Source: Batkoa obscura
Taxonomy: Eukaryota > Entomophthoromycota > Entomophthoromycetes > Entomophthorales > Batkoaceae
Reading direction: 5' to 3'
Length of the DNA: 43,833 bases
NCBI GenBank assembly: GCA_030770535.1
Contig: JASVEC010000137.1
Location: 1 to 43,833, forward strand
The position numbers and the translations under genes were made by a program. Every line of letters begins with the position of its first letter. Position 1 is the first letter of the stretch. Shown piece after piece: positions 20,911 to 30,551 of this stretch. The notes beneath the pieces are model-generated. The model did not search any database. It was not told the origin of the DNA and was given only the letters and a program-made list of their open reading frames with translations.

Positions 20911-21736
20911 TTAAACAGTTTCTTTTTTAATGAAGTCAAGTACTGCATTAATTTTAGTATATACCTAATAAAATCATTAGTAAAGAACAAAACTAAAATA
21001 TTATTAAGCTTACCCCTGGAAAATTAGGCCTACCACATCCCTTACCCCAAGAGGTGATACCAATGATATGGTATTTACCATTGACATTAGTAAATAAAGG
21101 ACCACCCGAATCCCCTTGACAGGTGTCTTTACCTCCTTCTTGAAATCCAGCACATAATTGTACGCTTTTATCCACTTTTCTGGTATTATCAGCATAGGCT
21201 TTAACACATTCATCCACATTAACAATGGGTACATCAGTTTGTAATAATTTTTTAGGAATAGAACCACCTTCAGCAGTAGTGCCCCATCCGATAACATTAA
21301 CTAGCATCTTATCTTTTGCATATAAACCACTTTCATCAAGATAGATACCATTCTCTGAGTTATCATTGGAATCTAACTTCCAAATAGCAATATCATATCT
21401 TTGTTGACCATCATGTAATGGATGAGTAACAATTTGTTTTACCCCCACACGATAACCTTGCTCTTGAGCATCAGTTAAAGTTAAGTTATGACGATGAATT
21501 AGCACTTTAAATTCATTAACTCCACCACCACAGTGACCTGCAGTTATTAAACGGTTTTTACGATATAAAGTACCTTGACAACTTAATCCTCCATTGCGAT
21601 AGATAACAGCTGCAAAAGGATATTTAAAAGCTGGGGTTACTTCGTAGCCACCTATGATTCGACCATCACCATTGATACCACAGTGGGCAGTGCTGGTGAG
21701 TAAAGTGAGTAAAAAAGTTAAACTGAAGAATTGCAT
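20911..21736 (-). CDS. Secreted trypsin-like serine protease (S1 family)
   Basis: Extracellular endopeptidase expected to cut after Lys or Arg. Two exons (21736-21014, 20964-20911) joined by a 49-nt GT-AG intron give 258 residues. The second exon supplies the family ending GVYTKINAVLDFIKKE. Residues 1-19 are a signal peptide. A short propeptide ends at Arg26, and IIGG begins the mature enzyme. The catalytic triad is His68 (TAGHC), Asp115 (YDIAIWKL) and Ser210 (CQGDSGGPL). Asp204 sits six residues before the serine, at the base of the S1 pocket, and gives trypsin specificity. The intron has a TTTACTAATG branch-like site. Such trypsins are common in insect-associated entomophthoralean fungi; a host-digestion role is inference. 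Confidence 0.93.
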
Positions 21737-22820
21737 TTGAATATTTAGTAGCTGTACTAGAGTTATTGTTTTCCAGAAATGTAAGTTTATTGGTATTTAT
21801 ACTTTCAATTAGTAAATGATAGAACTATCTACTAAACTGTGTGATACTATCATCTGATTATGGATAGTTCATCAGGTCAATTGACTGTTTTATAGTGCAT
21901 TGTTAAATATTTTTAGTATATTTCTAAATATGTGCTAATTCTAGAATTTTAGACTTAATTTAAGTTATATTAAAACATTATAACTAAATAAGTATTTTGA
22001 TTACGGTTTTGTAATTTTATTTTGGTTAATGATCAACTTTGCTAATAATTTTGCAACTAAACTGTGTACTATTTGAATTTGTAATTGTAGTTGGATACTT
22101 ATTTGTTAATACCTTACTTTTTTAGGATGTTAGTACACATCCCTTGTTCTTGCATTTTATTGTGTAAATTACTTCTAGTTTTCAATACATGAAATTAATG
22201 GTTTTAGACAAAATAATTCTGTCTTTTCTATTCGGACATCTGATGTCTAGGAATTTTTAATATTTCCATGTTATTTGGCCTATCTCTGATTTAGATATTG
22301 TTTTTAGAACTATAATTAAGGTGTAAAAATAATTAACTAGATATGATATGATTTTTAAATATATTTTTAAATTGACTGAAAGTAATCTACATTGAATAAT
22401 TAAACTATTTTTATTTATCTAAAAACCTTATATCACCAATCTATTTAGATATTGAATTATATGATTGTTAAATGAAATTACTTATAAAAATAAAAAATCA
22501 CTCATTCAGAATTTTAGTATACAAATGATAACAGCTGATAGTGAAGTGGTAAAAAAAATGACAAGGTAAAGCTTCTTGCTATATAATAATTGGTCAAGAG
22601 TACATAAAACTTTTACTCGTATTATCATATATCAATTAAAAACAATTTTTTAACATAAAAATCCTAAAGTAAGCTAATTGATAAATAAACTTATTACAGT
22701 CATGTTAAAGTAGTACATGAATTGTAAACGTAAGTATTTTAATTTGCAACGTCAATCACTGTATAATAATTTTAAATATAATTATAAAATATTATTCAAA
22801 AAAATAAGTCTAATAGATAA
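21737..22820. other. No gene seen
   Basis: About 1.1 kb upstream of the trypsin gene. It should hold that gene's promoter, but I see no named site. No coding frame, MITE or LTR piece is recognisable. Confidence 0.5.
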
Positions 22821-22893
22821 GCTCCGTTAGCTCAGTTGGCAGAGCGTGGTGCTAATAACGCTAAGGTCATAGGTTCAAGCCCTATACGGAGCA
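22821..22893 (+). tRNA. tRNA-Ile (anticodon AAT)
   Basis: Acceptor GCTCCGT pairs with ACGGAGC, the D arm reads TAGCTCAGTTGGCAGAGC, the anticodon loop holds AAT within GCTAATAACGC, and the T arm reads GGTTCAAGCCC. There is no intron; a T4 run follows. An identical copy lies at 39834. Confidence 0.95.
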
Positions 22894-23252
22894 TAATTTT
22901 GCAATCAAAATATTGACTATTTTTTTAAATCTGAATTAGTTTTATTTATTTGTAGTTCATAATAGCTCTAAATATTATTGTTTTATTGTAAAATGCTTTG
23001 GACATCCAAAAATTTGCTATTTCTATTAGTAATTGTTTAAATATAAGTTGGGTTTACTTAGATTAATATTAAAACAGCCAATAACTTTTTGATATAATGA
23101 ATTTAATTATTGTCACTCTGTTAGACTAAGTTTGATAATGACCAAAAATATATTTACTATAAAATCGATATAAATAATAAGCTTTTAAACAAAATAAAAC
23201 AAATCATAAATCATAAATAAGTTTATTAAAATTAAAGCAACTACTTTCACTT
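22894..23252. other. No gene seen
   Basis: About 360 bp of AT-rich sequence between tRNA-Ile and the 3' end of NUF2. Nothing is recognised. Confidence 0.5.
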
Positions 23253-24766
23253 CTATTTTATAATTTTAACCATTTCTTGAACAAGTTTACAAAATTTATT
23301 TGCTTTTTTAACAAGATTGTTGTTTGTTAAAATTATTTTTTTTACTTTATGGTCATTACTCTCTACTATTTCTCTTTTTTCTTCTTCCAATGCTTTTAAT
23401 CGCTTATGTAACTCTCTCTTTTCATTATCTGCAACTTTCATTGCTTCTTCTCTCTTCCTTTTAACTAACTCACTTTTATATTTTTCGATTGATAGCATTT
23501 CTCTTTTCTTTTTATAATTTTCATTTCGTTCTTTTACTTCATTAGTTATCCTTTCATCTTCCATTAGTAGAACCTAAAGCAGAATTAATATTTATGTTCA
23601 AATATAAACTACATTATATTACTTTTTCTTCCGCTTTAAAGTCTCCTATAGCTTTCTCTAATGTTTCATTTTTATCTTTGAATTCCTTTTGTTTTTTATC
23701 TAAACTTGCAAATCTCTTAATTTGTATCATTAGCTCTTTTATCAGTTTTTTTCTTATTTCCAACTCTTCTCTGTTATCTTTTAATATATTAATCTGGTCT
23801 TTAATTTTATTTATTTCTTCCATGCCAATTGCTATAATTTGTTCCATTTTTGTATTATCTTCTCGATTCTTTTTAATGGACTCCATCAATTTGGCTGGAT
23901 CTTCGATAATCATGGAACTCAATTCGGTAATAATATATTTACCTTTTTTAATTACTTCTTCCAATGCATCAATCTTTATTCGATTTTTTGTATGAATTTC
24001 TCTTAACTCATCATGTACCGCTGACGTTTTCTCTTGCTCTTTAGCCATCATTATCATCTCTTCTTTATCTATTTTAATTATTGAATTGATTTTGCTTTCT
24101 TGGTAAACTTCATCTTCGGTTATTCTAACGAATTTAGACAACTATAATAAGATAATAATTTTATGCTTACTCATTTTCAATATTGTATTGTTTCATTTGC
24201 CTATTTTCTTCCAGTTTTTCATCCAGCTTATCAGATACTTCATTCTAGGATTAATTGTAAATAATATATTAGAAATGGTCATTTTAATAGTTACCAGCGC
24301 TCTAATCCTATCATCTATAAGTTTAGAATAAAATTCCCTATACCTTAAAAAGTTAATTAGTTGAGACAAGATCCTTATTATTTTCTTAGGTTTAGGCTCA
24401 ACTAAATCAATATAGCTAACAGGCTCAATATTCAACGATTTAAAAAATTCATTTCTAAACTTATAATTAGTCATACAATCAAAACTAAACAAAGAAAAAT
24501 TACAATCTTTTAAGATAAGCAAGTAATCCAGCAAGATCTTGTAATATATGATCATACTCTTTAAAATGATTTCTAACGTACTCAATATCAGGCACAAGAC
24601 CGATACCTAGAAACAATTCGCTTATTGAATTGAAGATTGTAAGGCAGTCCATTTCAGAAGGTTTCAAAATTTGTGTTTCATGGATGTATATTTCTAACTT
24701 CCTTAATACTTCTACTATCTGCTGTGGTTCAAGAATTGGCTCATCAATCGTTTTGTTAAAACTCAT
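23253..24766 (-). CDS. NUF2: Kinetochore protein Nuf2 (Ndc80 complex)
   Basis: Subunit of the Ndc80 complex (Ndc80, Nuf2, Spc24, Spc25), which links kinetochores to spindle microtubules. Five exons on the minus strand (24766-24504, 24454-24295, 24244-24171, 24124-23623, 23573-23253) join in frame to 439 residues, close to the yeast and human lengths. Residues 1-150 form the calponin-homology head, with its conserved end IDLVEPKPKKIIRILSQLIN followed by FLRYREF. A long coiled coil follows, including EDPAKLMESIKKN and INILKDNREELE at the positions where human Nuf2 has similar stretches. Introns are 46-50 nt, GT-AG; the 46-nt one uses the second of two nearby acceptors, because only that keeps the frame. 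The isolated coiled-coil pieces would be unrecognisable without splicing. Confidence 0.9.
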
Positions 24767-25368
24767 TTTAATAAGTTGAAATTAATTATAATGAAATAGA
24801 AGTTTTATAAAAAGATAAACTATAAATTGATCAGTTTTTTAAATTATTCTTTTGCTCTTAAAATAAGTAAGCCAATTAAAATAAAAAAATGACTTAAACT
24901 ATTAATGTGAGCACATCTTTTATTAATTTGGAGTTAATCTATTCAAATTTTAAGCTTGAAAATAGAAAAATAACAAGCATTCAAATATCATTTTATCATT
25001 ACTATAGCGTTTTAATGGCTGCTTTCAACGCTTTAAATGTTAAAGTTTTTTTAAGCATCACCTTAGATTTAACATTTATACAATATATAGATTCATATTT
25101 GAAATTTAAACAATAATAGTTAAGCTATTAATATTTATTATTATAATAAAAATATGAACTTACACTAACACTTATACCAGTCTAACGTAATATTATTTTC
25201 GATCACATTAGAAAGCTTTTTATCTTTAACAGGCACAATAATTAATAGAGAAATACTTAGCTTGTAACTAATCTGTCTACCAGTATCTATAAGATTAAAA
25301 ACTTTAACCCTAATTATCTCAACGTTTGGAAATAAGGATTAAAAAAATACATCAAAAGTAGGTTTGAA
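24767..25368. other. No gene seen
   Basis: 600 bp upstream of NUF2. A 69-codon open stretch on the plus strand (24907-25116) has no family look and is judged chance. Confidence 0.45.
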
Positions 25369-25472
25369 ATGGGGATGTATTTTTTTGTTTAACAATTTTA
25401 CTAACAATCTTTCCACTCAAGTAGCGCTTAAAAAACGGAAAAGTAATGAAATCAAAAAAAACATCCCCATAT
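25369..25472 (+). mobile_element. TIR element (MITE), copy 8
   Basis: One of the best-preserved copies: ATGGGGATGTATTTTTTTG to AAAAAAAACATCCCCATAT, with TTTTACTAACAATCTTTCC inside. Confidence 0.9.
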
Positions 25473-25507
25473 TTAATTACATTTTTAATAACAATTCCTT
25501 GCGAATT

Positions 25508-25963
25508 TCAAATATTCCATAAATTCAAATACTTCGTTTGTTTCAAATAAACGCTCAATAAATTTGACAGATGTTTATAGCTATAATAACTTTTCACTTT
25601 TCTTAATTTTGGTACTTTATTTTCTAATTTAATGACTTTATCACTTTTATTAATAGTATATGTACAATTGTAACTTATAAACACCACACTTGAACATTCA
25701 GTTAAAAACTCAATATCATCATTATTAGTATTTAAATGTTTCATCAATAACCCATTTTCTTTGATAAATTCTCCTTGGAAATTTCGATATTGTTTAAGTT
25801 CGTTCTTATTATATCCAAGGACATACTAAATTGTATCTAATGATGTAGTCTACAACTTTTAACAAATACTTAAGAGCTTTAATTCAAATAACTCAGCTGG
25901 ATTTAACAATTTGAACACCTTTCTCAGTATGATATCTGGTAATTTGTTAAAACTTAATAACAC
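25508..25963 (-). pseudogene. F-box-like protein gene, probably broken
   Basis: Two coding-like pieces on the minus strand. The first (25963-25862) reads SFNKLPDIILRKVFKLLNP then AELFELKLLSIC, which fits an F-box (LP..IL..IF..L.P.EL..L). F-box proteins bring substrates to SCF ubiquitin ligases. The second (25825-25508) starts after a TTTAG acceptor and gives about 105 residues, including GYNKNELKQYRNFQGEFIKE and a Lys/Tyr-rich end. I could not join them with a GT-AG intron in frame, because a stop follows the first piece, and I found no start codon for it. A decayed F-box gene is the simplest reading; a mis-modelled live gene remains possible. Confidence 0.4.
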
Positions 25964-26125
25964 TACAAACTAAATAAAAGAAAAAGGATTGAAAATGCTT
26001 TCTAGTTATTTATAAACTTATTCTTTTGTTAAACAACATTTAGCTCAGTTTGTTATTGACTAAAATAATATTTAACCTTCGAAGGTTAATATTTCAATTA
26101 AAGAAAGCTTGTTTGACATACTTTT

Positions 26126-26867
26126 TTATTGAGGAAAACTTGAAATCTGGAAAAAGATGGTTTGAATCCCCTTGAGGTATATATGTCCATTTTCGATATC
26201 TCTTCTAAACAAATAAGAGATCAACGCAAAGAATTCAGTCTTTTTGTCATCAATCACTTTATTAGCTTCTATTGAGATTTTTCTAACTTCGAATGACTCA
26301 TCACTAACCTCAGAAATATCTCTGAATATCTTATTCATGGTAGTATTTTTTTCAACTATATCAGCAAACTGGTTCCTAACTTCAGGTAGATAATGTCTAG
26401 GGAGCAGATTTACTAGCATTACTTATACTGGTAGTTGTGAGCTTTATATCCCCACTGCCGGCAATTCTGGCTTCATAGTTGAGCACATTTATTGAATATA
26501 ATCCGATAATAAATGCTACATAAAAAAGCCATTATTATAATGGATATAATCTAGACTTGAGCTTTCAAGATGTTTCCTAACAGCTGATTTTGGCGAATTG
26601 AATGAGTTGTCAATTCTGCAATATCATTGATTAAGTGCTTTGCTTCTTAAAAATAATTAAACCTTATCCTTCTACTTCCGCTGCAAACTCGGATGGGATA
26701 AACAACTTTACCTTAACTTTAATAGAAATATCAATCAAATCTATATGAACTTCTGCAACATTTGGAGCGGATGGTACTGGTATTAATATACTAATTTTCT
26801 CTAATGCCTTTACAAGGCTTTTTTTGGGGTTATAGTCAATTTCTATAAGCTTTGTACCAACCTTCAA
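26126..26867 (-). pseudogene. Degraded or multi-exon gene of unknown function
   Basis: Four coding-like pieces follow one another on the minus strand: 26867-26664 (67 residues, starts MKVGTKLIEIDYNPKK), about 26640-26553 (HLINDIAELTTHSIRQNQLL), about 26523-26407 (IIGLYSINVLNYEARIAGSG) and 26419-26126 (97 residues, starts MLVNLLPRHYLPEVRNQ). Their residue mix is that of real protein, not of random AT-rich translation. No clean set of GT-AG introns joins them in frame; the gaps are too short or out of phase. No family recognised. Confidence 0.35.
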
Positions 26868-27394
26868 ATATTTATCTTTTAGTTATTTTTTGATTTTAAT
26901 TTTAATTTTAAATTGTTTTTATAGGTTAACTTTAAGAATCCTCCACACAAAAAAACTTCTTTTCCTAAATCAAGTAGATTTTTATTTATAGTACAAAGAT
27001 TATAGCGAGTAAGGTTGCTTATTTATAAAATTTAAGCTATTGGTGCATACAAAAATTAAAACTAAATATACTAGTAATAGAAAGGAGTATATTAATAACA
27101 ACAAGTTGTAAGAATTTAGCTAGAAGGTTCAAATCTGTTTTAAATTTCAATCTGCTATGGAAAGGCTAAGGCTAACCTGAGGTTCTATCTATAGCTTAAA
27201 TTAAGTTTTTATAAATAAAAGTACAAAATGCTACTTATTGCAGCAATTTTTACCCTATAGGAGGCGATAAAATGAGATAAAGATTGTCAACAAGGTATAA
27301 TTAAAAAGTCAAAATCGATCTATAACCTTTTTAAAGAAAACGAAATGTGGCGTTATTTGTTGTATAATTTTCTGTATAATGCTCTGAAATTTGT
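26868..27394. other. No gene seen
   Basis: About 530 bp of AT-rich sequence; no coding frame or known repeat. Confidence 0.45.
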
Positions 27395-27503
27395 ATGAGG
27401 GTTATTTTCTCTGGTGGCTTTATCACTTTTTCTATCTTTTAAGCACTATTTAAGTGGAAAAACTGAGTAAAGCTCTTAAATATAGATGGATTTACATATA
27501 ATA
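27395..27503 (-). mobile_element. TIR element (MITE), degraded copy 9
   Basis: Reverse copy recognised from GGTGGCTTTATCACTTTTTC and TTTTAAGCACTATTTAAGTG; both ends are worn. Confidence 0.55.
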
Positions 27504-27737
27504 AATTTTTTACATTAAATTCGATTACTGTTTTGATTAGTTCCATGAATCTCTCACTGCTTCTCAGTTACATTAAAACCTTATAAAAAGGTTTTAATTC
27601 CTTTTGGTGGACTAATACTTGATCAAATATATTTTCGCTTTCTTATTGAGCTTATTATATTTTATAAATCACTATCCACAATTAAATATCTTAAATCGAT
27701 TTTATATGATACTTCTCTAGTCCTGCTTTTAAATTGA

Positions 27738-27841
27738 TATAGGGATGTATTTTTGTGTAAGAATTTCACTAACAAATTCTCCGCTTAAATAGCGCTTAAA
27801 AAATGGAAAAAATAATGAAACCAAAAAAACACTCCCATGCA
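27738..27841 (+). mobile_element. TIR element (MITE), copy 10
   Basis: Starts TATAGGGATGTATTTTTGTG and ends AAAAAAACACTCCCATG, with AAATAGCGCTTAAAAAATGG inside. Confidence 0.82.
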
Positions 27842-29291
27842 TTATCAATCTGATTGACATTTTCGCCAACTCCTTTTAAAATCATAATTTATAATGGCAA
27901 TTCGTAGATTTGCAAACCTACTCTTTACTAATTGGCAATAAAGTGCACTTGGGAAAAGACTAACTAGGTATTCCTTTTATTTTTTTAAACATACTGAAAA
28001 GCTTTAAGGCATTCAAAGCAATCGCACGGTCTCAAATTACATTTCATCCCTGTTTTATTAAGCTTAGAGTGCTAAAGCCATTGTCTCATTTTACGGGCAT
28101 ATTGAGTTTTATATAGCGTAATTTAACAGAAATAAACTGAGATGAGTTTGTACACTAATGATACTTAATAGAGGGTCATTTTGAAAAGCTTAAAGAGCTG
28201 AATCTATATTCCCTTCATTCATTTTATTTTTGTCTTTGATGAAATGTTTTCTTAAATTCATATTCAAATATTTTTTTAATCCATTGTTCGTTGATGAACT
28301 TTATGCCTTTTCAAGCAATTTAGAAGCATTTATAAATACTAAATAATCAAGCAATCAAAATGATTTATTAAAGTATGAATCAAAACTTGGCAGAATACAA
28401 AATTATATTAAATTAATTTTATGGTTTTTATAAAAAAAATCAAAGTTTAAGTACTTTATGTATTATAAACAAAAGAAGGAATAATTTAAAAACATTTATT
28501 GCACAAACTATCAAATTTTATAAGTTCTACAAATAGTTAAAATACTAAAAATACTGCAAAAATCAGTTGTCTATATATGACTTTTTGCTTTTAAAGCTAT
28601 ACTCAGTTTAAAATGCCCATTTTGAGCTTTTATTAAATTAGTTATTATACAATATTTCAATATTCATGATATCTTTATATGACAGAAATTTCTTGGTTGT
28701 ATGTTAATATCTAGCTATTTCGCTAAGTTACCAAAGGAAAAAATAAGTAGGAATTCTTTTAAATTTGAGTATATTAGCTTTGTATAGTTTAATACTTATA
28801 ATATAGTTGTTTTATTAATATTGGACTATTTGAAATTTTGTAACTGAATTTCAAATAAAGATTCAAATTTAAAAATATAAAAACAAATCCCTGTTATAAA
28901 TTTTTATAACTTGAAAACACCCACAAAACGAAATTGAACCAAGACCTCCAGTCAAAAGTTTTATGGAGGGGGGAGGAAGCTTAGCTAAGCATAAAATATC
29001 TTAATTCAACAAAAAATTTGATAGGTATTGATAGGGTGAGAAAAAGACTAAAATTAAGTTTTGGACCACTTGAATAAGATTGACCCATGAATTCGAAGGG
29101 GAATTTTGTGTGGAACTACTTTAGCATAAAATAATTTTTTGGTAAAAACATAGGCAATGCAGAGTTTAAGGTTAACTAAAAATGAAAACATCCCCACAGT
29201 AACAATAATAAATTAAAAATAGACATATAAATAGTTTACAAAGTACGGCAATATTTATTAATTTACATTTTTAATTTATATATATAACATA
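27842..29291. other. Mostly empty; promoter region of the DUF4203 gene at right
   Basis: About 1.45 kb. The last 250 bp (about 29040-29291) align loosely with the region before the sister gene at 36235 (shared TTTGTGTG-AACTAC, TTGGTAAAAACATA and GTTTAAGGTTAAC), so the promoter was duplicated with the gene. Around 27960-28180 a few minus-strand stretches look coding-like but have no open frame. Nothing else is recognised. Confidence 0.45.
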
Positions 29292-29987
29292 ATGGACCCT
29301 AATAGCTCTAGTGCTTCTGCTTACTTAAGTAATAATCTAATGATATGGTCGATCGTCACCTTAGTATTAGGAATCATCTTATTTTTATTCGGTGGTATAA
29401 TTTTAGCTAAAGGGTTGAAATGTATCAAGTTTACTCGTGGAATCTCTGGTCTTTGGTTCTTTGGTTACTTGACATATCTTCTTGGTATTGTTATCATTGT
29501 AAATGTGTCACCAAGTGATCCTACTACTGCTCTATGGATTGTGTTTGGCTGTACTATAGGATTTAGTATTCTTGGTGCTATCTTATGTGGTGCAATTGGT
29601 ATTTTAGGCGACATCATTTTAGGAGCAGCTTCAGGTTGGAGTTTATGGACTATCTTCTCTCCTTTCGTTTCAAACAACATTGTTAACTTGGTTGTAAGTA
29701 TTGTCCTTGCTTTAGTTTTCGCTATCCTAGTTGTATGGTTTAAGGAAAAGGCACAAATCTTTGCATCTAGCTGGATTGGATCCATCTTACTTATCAGTGG
29801 TGCTGTATATATTATAATCAACTCAATCGTATTATCTGGTAACTACGATGCACTTGTATCCGGTTCTCTTATCCTGTATATTATTTCAATCATTGCCACT
29901 TTCTTAGTTTTCGCTGTTGCTTCTTATCTTCATTTCAGATCAAACTCTTCAATTCAACAGCCTATTGAAAAGCAAGAAGATGCCTAA
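29292..29987 (+). CDS. DUF4203/TMEM198-like membrane protein, copy 1
   Basis: 231 residues, single exon. Hydropathy by eye gives six or seven membrane segments (about 15-38, 46-70, 78-100, 101-122, 130-150, 158-178, 190-213), a short polar N-terminus and a polar tail ending KQEDA. The pattern of Gly-rich segments and the block VVWFKEKAQIFASSWIGS resemble the DUF4203 domain of TMEM198-type proteins, whose biochemical role is not established. The start ATG follows ATATAACATA, conserved as ACATA before copy 2. Bases 29339-30023 match copy 2 (36273-36957) with only one difference seen, although the flanks differ. The antisense open frame is a shadow. Confidence 0.85.
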   Translation: MDPNSSSASAYLSNNLMIWSIVTLVLGIILFLFGGIILAKGLKCIKFTRGISGLWFFGYLTYLLGIVIIVNVSPSDPTTALWIVFGCTIGFSILGAILCGAIGILGDIILGAASGWSLWTIFSPFVSNNIVNLVVSIVLALVFAILVVWFKEKAQIFASSWIGSILLISGAVYIIINSIVLSGNYDALVSGSLILYIISIIATFLVFAVASYLHFRSNSSIQQPIEKQEDA

Positions 29988-30023
29988 ATACTCTAACTCT
30001 ATTATTTAATTTCATAATAAACA

Positions 30024-30551
30024 TTTAATATCTATTGATGATTACAAATGTTTTTCAACTAAATCTACTTCAATTTCTTCAATTTTTTAATATTGACAGT
30101 GATTCAAATTTAATATTGATATTTAAATATATGTTTGAAATGGTTTTTCCATTTTGGAGTAAGCTTATAGATAAGTAATAGTTTTTTTGATCCTTATCTA
30201 AAATCAACAATGTTATAAAAGAAAATACAAGACTATGATTATTATTTTGTACAATAACTTGAATGATTAATGATCATGCTTCACTTTAGAAATAATATCC
30301 AACAAAAGTCTACATAGAAGTAAATTAATTATAGCAAATAAAGTACCCATTATATTATTTATTGTTCAATGAATTATGGGAACATTTGAAGCTAAATAGC
30401 ATTTTATTGGCTATCCTTAAAAGCAAGGGTTATAAAACATCTAACTTAGTTTTTTGTTTTTAATAAATTCTGTTTTAAATATCTATTTAAAACTGTAATT
30501 GTTTTAATATACTTTTATCTTTTAATAAACAACAACTAATATCCTCTAAAG
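30024..30551. other. No gene seen
   Basis: About 530 bp between copy 1 of the membrane protein and the cyclin. It contains the cyclin promoter, with no recognised element. Confidence 0.45.

Noticed and set aside
24907-25116. 69-codon plus-strand frame upstream of NUF2
   Set aside because: No start context, no family likeness; chance in AT-rich DNA.
29465-29821. 118-codon antisense open frame in DUF4203 copy 1, and the same in copy 2 (36399-36755)
   Set aside because: It is a mirror of the sense codon pattern; its repetition follows from the near-identity of the two genes.
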